Positions 1 to 7,832 of a stretch of 18,752 nt of DNA are shown one piece after another. Within the stretch, counting starts at the first letter, position 1; every line of letters starts with the position of its first letter. Origin of the DNA: Elusimicrobiota bacterium. Lineage in GTDB: Bacteria; Elusimicrobiota; Elusimicrobia; JACQJN01. Made by a program: the position numbers and the translations under genes. Under the pieces are notes generated by a model, which was given only the letters and a program-made list of their open reading frames with translations, had not been told where the DNA came from and did not search any database. The DNA lies in the NCBI GenBank assembly GCA_016205085.1, contig JACQJN010000046.1, forward strand, positions 1 through 18,752, read 5' to 3'.

Positions 1-1
1 G

Positions 2-565
2 GACTGGATCCGGGACCATTTTCTGGAAATATTTTCTGAAATGAAACTTCTCCTCAAACAAATTGTGCCCGTGGGCTATCATGCCGAGAAACATTTTTCC
101 GCTTCTTATCAAGAAGCCATCGGAACCATCTACATGAGCCTGCATCCCAATACCCTCGTCATGGCGGAGGCCCTGGTGCACGAGTTCCAACACAATAAGC
201 TGAATCTTTTAAGCTACCAGAACCCCATCCTCCACAACGCTTTCTCTCCTCTCTACCCTTCTCCCGTTAGGCCGGACCCGCGGCCCCTCTGGGGCATTCT
301 CATGGCGGTGCATGCCTTCCTGCCCGTGGCCGTTTTCTACCGAAAACTTAAACAGGCGGGCCATCCTGTATCCCTAACACCGGATTTCAAGCGCCGGCTA
401 AACGAAATAGACCGACAGAATCAGGAAGGGATGGATGTCTTAAGAGCTCACGCCGACTGGACAGTCCTGGGACAAAACATCATGGAGGAATTGGAAACTC
501 TGGATGCTCAACATATGTCAGAGCGTGAAATGCCTTTTATTCGTAATGAGTCCAAAGGCGAATAA
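2..565 (+). CDS. HExxH-motif putative peptide hydroxylase (5'-partial)
   Basis: The reading frame is open to the left edge. The first ATG (41) has no ribosome binding site and lies within family-like sequence, so the gene very probably begins outside the window. Counting from that ATG, a HEFQH zinc/iron-binding motif sits at residues 47-51, preceded by SLHPNTLVMAEALV. It is followed by a PVRPDPRPLWG segment and a hydrophobic helix with a further His (AVHAF) that could be a third metal ligand. This pattern matches the C-terminal part of the HEXXH-motif family (TIGR04267 type) found beside radical SAM peptide maturases and now annotated as 2-oxoglutarate-dependent peptide beta-hydroxylases. Function is inferred from family only. 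The gene converges with the toxin gene, overlapping it tail to tail by 29 bp, so it belongs to a separate plus-strand unit. Its closeness to the radical SAM operon suggests a shared pathway but does not prove it. Confidence 0.8.
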   Translation, partial: DWIRDHFLEIFSEMKLLLKQIVPVGYHAEKHFSASYQEAIGTIYMSLHPNTLVMAEALVHEFQHNKLNLLSYQNPILHNAFSPLYPSPVRPDPRPLWGILMAVHAFLPVAVFYRKLKQAGHPVSLTPDFKRRLNEIDRQNQEGMDVLRAHADWTVLGQNIMEELETLDAQHMSEREMPFIRNESKGE

Positions 566-800
566 CCTTGACCGTTTTAATGCTGGACAAGACTTGATAA
601 ACCAGCCTATGCTGAATATTGATCCGTCGAGAATAGGCTCCCTTGAGATCACCAACCAGCTTTTCAAAGGGAGGCGGGCTTTTGAATGGATTCCGCTGAA
701 GGATTTTTAATAGTGTTTCCGCCTTGGACCTGAGACCAGAAGCGGATAACTTCTTGGCATCCCGCTGCGCCTGTTTTGTAAAAACGAGCTGCCAGCTCAC
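537..800 (-). CDS. YoeB/Txe-type mRNA interferase toxin
   Basis: This 87-residue protein has the full YoeB layout: an N-terminal helix pair, a Pf-type turn (NPF), then E46, SRR, HRLVY with R65, and a terminal HY pair (85-86). These correspond to the catalytic Glu, Arg, His and Tyr of Escherichia coli YoeB (E46, R65, H83, Y84), so the toxin looks intact. In the family it is a ribosome-dependent endoribonuclease that cuts mRNA in the A site. I chose the GTG at 800 because it overlaps the antitoxin stop as GTGA, the usual coupled arrangement; a TTG one codon upstream is possible. The gene is the second of a two-gene operon and overlaps the plus-strand HExxH gene at its 3' end. The pair may simply be an addiction module that stabilises this accessory region. 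Confidence 0.9.
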   Translation of the reverse strand: MSWQLVFTKQAQRDAKKLSASGLRSKAETLLKILQRNPFKSPPPFEKLVGDLKGAYSRRINIQHRLVYQVLSSIKTVKVIRLWTHYE

Positions 801-1039
801 CAAGAGAGTTTCTTCGCCAGCTTCTTAATAGAAGTCTTGAGCCCCTCACGAATGGATTCCCGCATCCCGGGAATAGAAAGCAGATAGAGTGTTTCCTGGA
901 TGGATCGCCAGTCCTCTTCAGCGACTAAAACAGCGTTGCTCCGCTTCCCCGTGATCTGCACCGGTTCATGCGAGGCCGCAGTCTGGTCCAGAAGCTTGTA
1001 AAGCCGTGCCCGCGCGGTACTTGCCGTTAAGATGGTCAT
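797..1039 (-). CDS. YefM/Phd-type antitoxin
   Basis: This 80-residue protein begins MTILTASTARARLY and continues with a Phd/YefM fold signature: an N-terminal beta-alpha DNA-binding half with EPVQITGKRSNAVLVAEEDW, then a helical, basic C-terminal tail (GMRESIREGLKTS) that in the family wraps around the toxin. It should neutralise the YoeB-like protein encoded immediately downstream and autorepress the pair. The ATG at 1039 is well supported: a perfect AGGAGG (1045-1050) lies 5 bases upstream. The stop codon overlaps the toxin GTG by 4 bp, so the two are translationally coupled with the antitoxin made first. Confidence 0.92.
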   Translation of the reverse strand: MTILTASTARARLYKLLDQTAASHEPVQITGKRSNAVLVAEEDWRSIQETLYLLSIPGMRESIREGLKTSIKKLAKKLSW

Positions 1040-1056
1040 TGTGGCCTCCTATAGTA

Positions 1057-1085
1057 AGCGTACCAGAAAACGTACGTCTTGTCAA
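1057..1085 (-). promoter_or_regulatory. Promoter of the toxin-antitoxin operon
   Basis: On the minus strand a perfect TTGACA (1085-1080) is followed after 17 bases by TACGCT (1062-1057). That hexamer is a weak -10, but it carries an extended TGG directly before it (TGGTACGCT). AGGAGG and the antitoxin ATG follow. A sigma70-type promoter is a reasonable reading; the alternative TACTAT at 1056-1051 gives a 23-base spacer, which is too long. Confidence 0.65.
1059..1076. promoter_or_regulatory. Probable YefM operator: two GTAC-centred half palindromes
   Basis: Two GTAC cores, in CGTACC (1059-1064) and CGTACG (1071-1076), lie 12 bp apart centre to centre and sit between the -35 and -10 elements. 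As I recall, the E. coli yefM-yoeB operator has paired palindromes with a TGTACA core at the same spacing. The position would let the YefM-YoeB complex block RNA polymerase. This is inferred from pattern and place. Confidence 0.55.
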
Positions 1086-1217
1086 GGGTCAGTCGCTCCA
1101 AAGCCCCCTTTCGATTTCGAGAAATGAAAAAGGAAAGCGCATCCCAAAAGAGACAGGGGTAACCAAAATTTTTCACTGTTGCAAGGGAATAGAAATTTCA
1201 TGTTGACCATCGGGCTA

Positions 1218-1234
1218 ACTGAGTTCCCCTCAGT
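1218..1234 (-). terminator. Short hairpin at the 3' end of the long operon (weak)
   Basis: A 6-bp perfect stem (ACTGAG/CTCAGT) with a 5-base loop spans the stop codon of the last radical SAM gene. No T-run follows on the minus strand, so it does not meet the intrinsic terminator pattern. It could be a 3'-end stabilising hairpin or chance. The rest of 1086-1217 holds nothing I can support. Confidence 0.25.
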
Positions 1235-2207
1235 GCGCACGGATCATATTGGCGACGGCACCGACGTCTAGCGCTGCGGCATAATTAAAGTCGACTTGCC
1301 CAGCGCACCAGCACTGATGACATCCCGTACAAGTCGTGAGAGCGAGGGCTTTCGCTAATCCGTGCTGACGGATGTTATAGACGGTGACCGGGCGCGGCAC
1401 ATTGGGGCACGCGAGGAGGTCGCCGTTCGCCTCGATCCGAAAGTAAAGCTTGCCTGCCTGACATGGGATCGGGCGAGGCTTGGGGAATGCGGCCAGATGA
1501 CGCAAACCAGTGATCGAATTCATCAGCCAAGGATTGCCCCGCCGTTTCTCCTCGATCAGCCGCTCCATTACCCGACGGTACTCCCAGGGCGGCGGCGTAA
1601 TCGGATCAGGCAGACTCGATCCTAGGCGCTCAAGCCGGGCAGGCTGAAAGGATATCTTCGCGCGGTAACGGGCCGCTGTCTCAAACAGCCAATCGATGGC
1701 CTGAAGGTTTTTGCTTGAGAGCACGGCTGTCAGGGCCACTTTCACCTTCTCGGTGAACGCTGCTTCGAGTGCCGCCATCACCTGTCGATGAGTGCCCGGG
1801 CCGCGGGCCGCATCATGCACCGACTCGTCACCATCCAAGCTGAGGTTTAGCCTAGTGCCTCGACGAAAGAGAGCGATCTTCTCAGGCACGAAACTGCCGT
1901 TCGAGTTAACCGAATGATCGACGCCGAGATCGGCGGCGCGGCCCAGTATGACATCGATGTCATTGCGCAACAAAACCTCTCCTCCAGTGAAATGAAGATA
2001 CCGCGCCCCCGCGGCCTTTAAATCATCGATGACAGCGAGAATCTCGGGCGTCCGAAGTTCTTCCGTGGGAACCATCGGGATGTGGCAGTAATCGCAACGG
2101 AGGTTGCAACGGTTGAGCAAACGCCAGCTTACAACCAGCGGCAACCGCTGCCCCAGACCCGCGCGCACCACCGCAGCGGCGCATCCGAGCGCTTGCTTGA
2201 ACCTCAC
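1230..2207 (-). CDS. Radical SAM protein with SPASM-like C-terminal cysteines
   Basis: A 325-residue radical SAM enzyme. The CX3CX2C cluster that binds the SAM-cleaving [4Fe-4S] is at C34, C38 and C41 (CNLRCDYC), and the SAM-binding GGE is at 75-77. The C-terminal half has C249 (PCQAGKLYFRI), C267 (ANGDLLACPN) and a dense CX2CX2CXC group at 293-301, enough for at least one auxiliary Fe-S cluster in the manner of SPASM/twitch proteins. The substrate is unknown. I chose GTG at 2207 because it forms a GTGA overlap with the preceding glycosyltransferase stop and has AAGGGG about 9 bases upstream; a TTG at 2243 would add 12 residues. It is the last gene of the long operon. Local GC is high (43 of 60 bases at 1381-1440), unlike the genes around 10 kb. 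It may act on a lipid or glycan made by its GT neighbours rather than on a peptide. Confidence 0.9.
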   Translation of the reverse strand: MRFKQALGCAAAVVRAGLGQRLPLVVSWRLLNRCNLRCDYCHIPMVPTEELRTPEILAVIDDLKAAGARYLHFTGGEVLLRNDIDVILGRAADLGVDHSVNSNGSFVPEKIALFRRGTRLNLSLDGDESVHDAARGPGTHRQVMAALEAAFTEKVKVALTAVLSSKNLQAIDWLFETAARYRAKISFQPARLERLGSSLPDPITPPPWEYRRVMERLIEEKRRGNPWLMNSITGLRHLAAFPKPRPIPCQAGKLYFRIEANGDLLACPNVPRPVTVYNIRQHGLAKALALTTCTGCHQCWCAGQVDFNYAAALDVGAVANMIRAH

Positions 2208-3478
2208 GCGTGAAAAGTCCCCTTGAGATCCATTCCTATCCAATAAAGCGCCACTAAGTAAATTCCAGCCAGGACGGCCGCGCAGAATAGTCCGAGCCTA
2301 TTGGGCACACGGCATATCTCAGGGTCGGCCAAGGCTGAATTACGCTGGACAACAAAGCCTCCCAATAAAATAAAGGCTATGAAAAGATTCACGGTGATAT
2401 ATCTCAAAAAGATCGCTGTAAACAAATGGATGCTCATGTAAGAGAATAGCGCCGCAAGAGCGAAGACCTTGGGGTTGTCAGGCCACCGCCGAACCGCCAG
2501 CCATGGAAATAAAAATAGGAACGGAGCATAGATCAATGAACGAAGGAAAAGGGAACGAAAGTAGGGCCACGGATGCTGCAGGATACGGCTGACAGCCGCA
2601 TCGCGGATCGCCACATAACGGGCATCCTTGGAATCCATGGCGCGCTCACCGGCGGCTTCGCGAGGCTTGGGATAACTACCTTGAAGATTCTTGACCATAG
2701 CCTCAAAATCCGTCTCCTCCATACCATGGATCATGCCAAAGCTCGCCATATAGTGAAGGGCGCTGCCGCCGGCCTGGTTAAAAGGGATGAACTTTCCAAA
2801 TTGCAAGGCATTGCGCGTGATCCAGGGAGATAAAACGAGAGAGAACCCCGCCAGCATCACCCATGCATTCCTTTTGAGCCGAGGAAGAAAAAGTTCGCGT
2901 CTGGAGCATAGAATAAGCAGGTATAACGGAAATAAGCGCAAAACCGGACGACAGAGCACGCAAACTCCAACAACAGCCCCTAGGATGAAGGACCTCTTGG
3001 GAGTGGCTTCATGGGCCCACCAAACCAACACTCCGCAAACGCACGTCAGGATGAAGCTATACATCGCTGCGATTTCCGTTTGATTCACTGTGAAAACTTG
3101 CATGGGATCAAGAGCAAACAACCCTGCGGCTACTAATCCGGAGCCGGGCGAAATAGCGAGGGCGCCACAGGCATAGACTATCCAAATGGATAAAGTCCCA
3201 AGGAGCGCTTGCACCAGATAAATGCGGCGCGGGGTCCAATCGGCGACATGGCTGGGTTGAAGTGCGGCAATGAGCCCCGGATAAACAATGCCTCGGTAGG
3301 CTGTGGGCTTCAAATCTGGACCCAAAGAGAATATTCCGGATTGCTTGAGGTGTCGAGCTCCCGTGTAGTAGTCGTGATTAATATAGCCGTCGCCTTTCCA
3401 AGCCACAGCCAGACGAAGCCCGCCCCCGATTAGGACAATGAGGCTCAACAGGAACAGGTGCTGCGTTGAGGCGCTCAC
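2204..3478 (-). CDS. GT-C/GT39-type polytopic glycosyltransferase
   Basis: A 424-residue integral membrane protein with about ten hydrophobic helices. The N-terminal helix is followed by a loop with acidic residues D30 and D36 (GDGYINHDYY), the place where GT-C enzymes of the ArnT/protein-mannosyltransferase class carry their catalytic acid. An ATAYRG-like segment (PTAYRGIVYPGLIA) and a later helix with RPVLRLFPLY also fit. Such enzymes transfer a sugar from a polyprenyl-phosphate donor on the outer face of the membrane to a lipid, glycan or protein. The acceptor cannot be read from sequence. The GTG start at 3478 overlaps the stop of the B12-binding radical SAM gene as GTGA, and its own stop overlaps the next gene in the same way. 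The three genes therefore form a coupled sub-block, which argues for a joint product. Confidence 0.85.
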   Translation of the reverse strand: MSASTQHLFLLSLIVLIGGGLRLAVAWKGDGYINHDYYTGARHLKQSGIFSLGPDLKPTAYRGIVYPGLIAALQPSHVADWTPRRIYLVQALLGTLSIWIVYACGALAISPGSGLVAAGLFALDPMQVFTVNQTEIAAMYSFILTCVCGVLVWWAHEATPKRSFILGAVVGVCVLCRPVLRLFPLYLLILCSRRELFLPRLKRNAWVMLAGFSLVLSPWITRNALQFGKFIPFNQAGGSALHYMASFGMIHGMEETDFEAMVKNLQGSYPKPREAAGERAMDSKDARYVAIRDAAVSRILQHPWPYFRSLFLRSLIYAPFLFLFPWLAVRRWPDNPKVFALAALFSYMSIHLFTAIFLRYITVNLFIAFILLGGFVVQRNSALADPEICRVPNRLGLFCAAVLAGIYLVALYWIGMDLKGTFHA

Positions 3479-5235
3479 GAGGGACGCCCAGAGGGCACGC
3501 CCAGGGCACTGCTTGAAACAGGCGTATAGCGGTCAGGAAAGCTCTCGGCATCCACCGGCTGGATCCTTTTACCTACGCCGAATTCAATGTCCTTGTAGAG
3601 GCTCGGAGCAGCCACTTCCTCTAGGACCCCACTTCGCGCCCATTCGTATCGAGCAAGTCTCAACGCGCCGCGTATGCCACCGCCGAAACTCTGTACCGGA
3701 TGGCGCGCGCCGCGGTTGAGAGCGGCCAGGCAGGCCTCGATAAAAGCGAGGAAGGTTCTCCCAGTGCGGACAACTGGCGAAATAGCCTCGGGATTGCTGG
3801 GACGTATGGGGCGCAGCATCAGCTGGAGAGCCACGCGCACATAGCGCAGAAATTCTTCCCAGGACTCGATTTTCTTGATCATACGCCAGACGTAGCGCGG
3901 ACGCAGATAGAATCTTAAGTATGCGTAGCGGGCCAGGCGCTCCTGGTCGGCGCGCGTCAACTCCGTCCAGGGCGTAGGCAGAAGCCGCTCCTCAACGGTC
4001 CCGCGAACGTATTCCCGCCAATAGTCGATCCCCATCGCCTTGACGGAATATTCCTTCTCCAATTCCGTATGAGGTTTGATCATGGTGAGGGTAAACTGGG
4101 CGTACTCCAGGGGAAGGGTGCAGGCAAAACGGATTGTCTTCTTCACCGTTTCATGAGTGTCACCCGGCGCGCCGATCATGAAAAAACCCAGCGGCCGGAT
4201 GCCGTGGGCGACCAAACAATCCAACACCTTTTTCTGGTTGCCAACGACCTGCCTCTTGCGCATCTTCCTAAGAACCTCATCGTCGCCTGACTCAAGGCCC
4301 AGAAAAAGCCTGCGGCAACCGGCCTCGGCGATCTCGCGGATCAGCTCCTCATCGGGCTTGCCATCGGTGCGGTGGAATGAGAGAGAATCCACACGCGATC
4401 GGGTCGACCAGACGACGTCGAGCTTGCGTCTCCGAATCTCCTTGGCAATGTCCATCGCGCGAACACGGTCGTGCAGCATGATCGGATCGAACCAATCGAC
4501 TTCCCGGATGCCGTTGACGCGGCTATCGTGCTCCATCTCATCGACCACCTGCTCTGCAGTCCGGGCATCGAAACCCGTGAACCGCATGGAGCAGAAACTG
4601 CACGGATAAGGACACCCGACCTCAGACATGCCGATAGTGAAGTTGTGGCGCTGAGAAACTTGCGAGTAGTAGATGTGGTTCGGAAAAATGGACCGGTCCG
4701 GCATGGGGTGCTCGCGAAATGGTAGGTGCTTGCCGGATAGGGTATGGATAAGCCTGCCGTCAGCTCGGTAGATGAGGTCTGGAACCTTGTCTAAGGCGCG
4801 TCTTTTTCCGAAAGCGCCCACGAAGGCCGGGATGAAGGTGGCGGCCTCGCCGAAGCAGAGATAATCAAAGCAGTCGTATTCCATTATCTCTTCGGAATAG
4901 ATTTTCGCCTCGTAGCCGCCGACCAGGATAGGCAGGCCAGTGTCGGCCTTGAATTTTTTCGCCCAGGCTAGCATATCACGAAACGTCTGGACGGCGTGGG
5001 CGGCAAAGCACAACACATCAGGGTTGTATTCCTTGACCAGTTTCAGACAGTCTTCGTAAGAATACTTGATGGCTGCGGCGTCGAAAAGCCGGACTTCGGC
5101 TCCCGCCAGCCTGGCGGAGGCCGCCACCCAACCGAAGCCTATGTGAGGAAACAAACCAAACTCATCATCGACCGTTGGAAGGTTTTCGTTGAATTTCTTA
5201 TGGAAGAAGGGTGGATAAATCAGAGCCAGTTTCAT
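3475..5235 (-). CDS. B12-binding-domain radical SAM protein (class B type)
   Basis: A 586-residue enzyme. Residues 1-145 form a cobalamin-binding Rossmann-like domain (MKLALIYPP start, VLVGGYEA, DYLCFGEA). It lacks the DXHXXG base-off motif, as many B12-radical SAM proteins do. The radical SAM core follows with CPYPCSFC (C208, C212, C215), a VDWFDPIMLHDR strand, a GLESGDDEVLRKMRK segment and FFMIGAPGDT, all typical of the family. A C-terminal region of about 150 residues is helical and unassigned. Known relatives methylate unactivated carbons or remodel rings (for example PoyC, TsrM, BchE). The reaction here is unknown. AGGA and GGGAG upstream of the ATG support the start. It follows the GT2 fusion gene by 6 bp and is coupled to the GT-C gene behind it. 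Parts are strongly GC-rich (42 of 60 bases at 3661-3720). Confidence 0.9.
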   Translation of the reverse strand: MKLALIYPPFFHKKFNENLPTVDDEFGLFPHIGFGWVAASARLAGAEVRLFDAAAIKYSYEDCLKLVKEYNPDVLCFAAHAVQTFRDMLAWAKKFKADTGLPILVGGYEAKIYSEEIMEYDCFDYLCFGEAATFIPAFVGAFGKRRALDKVPDLIYRADGRLIHTLSGKHLPFREHPMPDRSIFPNHIYYSQVSQRHNFTIGMSEVGCPYPCSFCSMRFTGFDARTAEQVVDEMEHDSRVNGIREVDWFDPIMLHDRVRAMDIAKEIRRRKLDVVWSTRSRVDSLSFHRTDGKPDEELIREIAEAGCRRLFLGLESGDDEVLRKMRKRQVVGNQKKVLDCLVAHGIRPLGFFMIGAPGDTHETVKKTIRFACTLPLEYAQFTLTMIKPHTELEKEYSVKAMGIDYWREYVRGTVEERLLPTPWTELTRADQERLARYAYLRFYLRPRYVWRMIKKIESWEEFLRYVRVALQLMLRPIRPSNPEAISPVVRTGRTFLAFIEACLAALNRGARHPVQSFGGGIRGALRLARYEWARSGVLEEVAAPSLYKDIEFGVGKRIQPVDAESFPDRYTPVSSSALGVPSGRPS

Positions 5236-5241
5236 TGCTCC

Positions 5242-7830
5242 CTATCCTGCCCTGACTCCTCTTAAGCAAGCCTTTTCCCAAACAGACATTTTTTTACAAA
5301 GGTCTTTGGCCGCATGAGACCCTAAGGAGAAACTCCAACCCATGCCGGACCCCATAGCCAGATCTTCCCGCATTTGCTCGTCAAATTTCTCTAAATCCAG
5401 CGGCTGAAGCCTTAAAGCATTCATCTGGGCCACCCGTCTCCCCACGCCGCGACGGCAACACTCCACATCTTCCGGAGACCATACAGAGCATCGGGATAAA
5501 GCGAACCGTGGACTTTCGCTGAACTTGGTGCCCAACCAAGTTCCATGTGCCTGGTGAATCAAATAGTTTAAGGAGGATTGGCCTTCCTGATCTACCCACC
5601 CCTCCATGTAAGCCACAAACTCAACCATCCCTCGAAAGCACGCCTCTGGACTAGGACCCCTAAGGCAAAGAGAGAGCACATTTTCAAGTTGATCCCAGCC
5701 TTTTGTGAGGCCCTTTCCGGCAATGCGCAATCCTCTTCCCTCCTCACACCAAGGCTGGTTACGAGTTTCCAAAAGAAAACAGGGGGAATCCTTCCGAATT
5801 GGATCTTGAGCAAAACCTATCCCGCGCAGACAAAAAGCCCGGTGCAGTGGAATTCGCAAAGTCTCGCATCTCTGTTCTACTAACTTAGGTTCCCCTCCCT
5901 GATCCATCCATTCCTTTCCCAACCATGTAAAATCTGCCTCCAGCGTACGCGGCCGCTCCACAGCAAAGGCCTGAGGAGCTAACAATCCTGCCTGTCCTAC
6001 CAGACCCCCTATGGCCAGTAAAGATATCCCTCCCACCACCACTCTCCTACCCCAAGATTTCTGCCTCAATAAAATAGTTGCGCCATAGGCCAAGGCCAGA
6101 AGTATGTGAGGAAAAATATGCATGAGGTATCTATAAGCACTCACTTCACCATGACGCACAAAAGGTCCCAATGCGGAGAGATCCGCTCCCAAATAAATAA
6201 CCAAATAAAGAGGCAGCGCGGCGCAGGAGAAGAAAACCGCTGCGCGCTTACGCCAAGCTCTAATCCAAACGGCCAAAACTGCAACCATGGAAAACGGCAG
6301 AAGGAAGTATCCCAAAAAGGGAATGGAATATCCCGTCGCAAAAGGAAGATCGGAGCCGACGAGCCGCCAAATCCGGACCGCCCAGGCCGTATCCTGCTGG
6401 CCAGGCAGAAGGGAATGTTCCCAAAATATCCGCCGGAGAATTCCAAGAGACTCCGGCATAAATCCAGGCAATGAAAATATTGGGAGCGCCAAAAGCGACA
6501 TCCCCCCGGCCCAGCACCGCCACTCCTTCATGCCGATTTGCAATCCGTTGGGAGGCCAAAAAATACCCAAAAACAAAATTCCCATGCCGACCGCCACTCC
6601 TGCTAAAGCTCCCGTATGAAGAAATACCGCCAGGACCATTCCCATGCCTGTTGCCGCGGCCCATTCACAACGGCAGTCTTTGGCTTGGAGCCATCCCGTG
6701 GAAAAAAAAAGAACTAACGCGTCTCCCAGAATCGCATACAGGTGGTCTCCCGTAGTAAGCAAGCCATAAGCAGCTAAATAGGGAGGAGCCGCTATCCACA
6801 ATATCCCGAAAACCATTCCCCCTTGGCGGCCAGCAACCCTGGCCACGACACCGCAAAACAAAATCCCGGTGAAAATGCTGGCGGCCAGCGGAATGAATCT
6901 AAGGACCTCGCCAGATTCTCCAAATAGCCAGTAAAGGGGAACAGCTATAAGGCTTTCCAAAAGACTCTCCCCCTCATAACGGTAGAACCAGACATCCCCC
7001 AGGGAAACATTGGCTCCCGTAAGCAGGGCCGAAGCCAACACCCCGTGACGACTCGACTCCAAATGGACCAAACGATCCGTTGCAAAAATAAGCGGAAGCC
7101 TCGCCGCGAAGAACGCCATCGCAAAGAGAACCGCCAAAGCGCTGTTCGGAACATGGCGTCTCACCCGCCAGGTTGTCTCCAATAGCTCAACGGCAGTCGA
7201 AATCAACCTAAGGGGAGACAACTCGCGAGAAACGCCGCCACGCCGTGTCCGCAACGAGACCTCCACCTCCCTCACCTGGCTTTGCTCTAAACCCCATATA
7301 TAAGGAAGGGCTCGATCATCTCCCTTTTTCAGATAGGGTCTGCGCTGAGCCACCTCCGCGCGCACGGCTTTAAGTCCGCAGTTGACATCCCTCCACGGCA
7401 TTCCCCAGATCCAACGGACAAAAAAACGGAAGGACCTAGAAAAAATAAAACGCAACAGGCTCTGACCCCGCCACTTATGGGGTACCGTCCCCAGGGCAAG
7501 TCTTGCACCAGAACGCACCACTTCCACCAAGCGCTGCGCATCCCGAGCGGAGAACTGCCCATCCCCATCCATGAGCACCAAAATATCCCCGCGCGCCCTC
7601 AGAATACCCCGGCTCAGGGCGGCGCTTTTGCCTAAAGCAGGTCCTGTCATGATCTTGACTTTCGAGGAGTTTAGCTTTTGTGCTCTTTCAACGGTTCCAT
7701 CGGTACTGCCGTCATCAAGCAGCAAAATCTCAAAGGGGCGGAGTGTCTGCAGCAAATCCACAATAACTGAGGCAACCGTCTCTGCCTCATTTCTTACGGG
7801 AAGCAATACAGAAATCCTCGGCTCTTTCAT
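5242..7830 (-). CDS. GT2 (DPM1-like) / GT-C fusion with cysteine-rich tail
   Basis: An 862-residue bifunctional-looking protein. Residues 5-230 are a GT-A fold family 2 transferase (ISVLLPVRNEAETV, LLDDGSTDGT, DGDGQF as DXD region, DVNCGLKAVR) like polyprenyl-phosphate mannose/glucose synthases. Residues about 235-625 contain many membrane helices in the style of GT39/PMT enzymes, with an acidic first loop (ATDRLVHLESS). One chain could thus charge a polyprenyl phosphate and use it on the other face. Residues about 651-862 are non-membrane and hold 11 cysteines in recurring pairs, four ending C-X-R-G or C-R-R-G plus a hydrophobic residue; this part is probably extracytoplasmic. I chose ATG 7830, 2 bp after the deacetylase stop, over a TTG at 7872. 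No good ribosome binding site is visible, so coupling to the upstream gene is likely. Confidence 0.85.
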   Translation of the reverse strand: MKEPRISVLLPVRNEAETVASVIVDLLQTLRPFEILLLDDGSTDGTVERAQKLNSSKVKIMTGPALGKSAALSRGILRARGDILVLMDGDGQFSARDAQRLVEVVRSGARLALGTVPHKWRGQSLLRFIFSRSFRFFVRWIWGMPWRDVNCGLKAVRAEVAQRRPYLKKGDDRALPYIWGLEQSQVREVEVSLRTRRGGVSRELSPLRLISTAVELLETTWRVRRHVPNSALAVLFAMAFFAARLPLIFATDRLVHLESSRHGVLASALLTGANVSLGDVWFYRYEGESLLESLIAVPLYWLFGESGEVLRFIPLAASIFTGILFCGVVARVAGRQGGMVFGILWIAAPPYLAAYGLLTTGDHLYAILGDALVLFFSTGWLQAKDCRCEWAAATGMGMVLAVFLHTGALAGVAVGMGILFLGIFWPPNGLQIGMKEWRCWAGGMSLLALPIFSLPGFMPESLGILRRIFWEHSLLPGQQDTAWAVRIWRLVGSDLPFATGYSIPFLGYFLLPFSMVAVLAVWIRAWRKRAAVFFSCAALPLYLVIYLGADLSALGPFVRHGEVSAYRYLMHIFPHILLALAYGATILLRQKSWGRRVVVGGISLLAIGGLVGQAGLLAPQAFAVERPRTLEADFTWLGKEWMDQGGEPKLVEQRCETLRIPLHRAFCLRGIGFAQDPIRKDSPCFLLETRNQPWCEEGRGLRIAGKGLTKGWDQLENVLSLCLRGPSPEACFRGMVEFVAYMEGWVDQEGQSSLNYLIHQAHGTWLGTKFSESPRFALSRCSVWSPEDVECCRRGVGRRVAQMNALRLQPLDLEKFDEQMREDLAMGSGMGWSFSLGSHAAKDLCKKMSVWEKACLRGVRAG

Positions 7831-7832
7831 TG

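Noticed and set aside
1006..1206. Plus-strand 66-codon frame across the toxin-antitoxin promoter region.
   Set aside because: It runs through the antitoxin start and operator on the other strand, has no ribosome binding site and no recognisable sequence.
1082..1210. Minus-strand 42-codon frame (starts MVNMKFLFPCN, ends GGFGATDP) between the last operon gene and the toxin-antitoxin promoter, considered as a precursor peptide.
   Set aside because: No ribosome binding site, placed after a hairpin at the operon end, its stop runs into the -35 element, and a frame this short is expected by chance.
1218..1234. A strong Rho-independent terminator for the operon.
   Set aside because: The stem is only 6 bp and no T-run follows, so it is listed only as a weak hairpin.
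4069..4725. Several plus-strand open frames opposite the B12-radical SAM gene.
   Set aside because: They are antisense shadows in a GC-rich gene; low-complexity Arg/Ser content and no family resemblance.
6106..6755. Overlapping open frames on both strands inside the GT fusion gene.
   Set aside because: The GT fusion frame is continuous with clear GT motifs and helices; the others lack starts with ribosome binding sites and are shadows.
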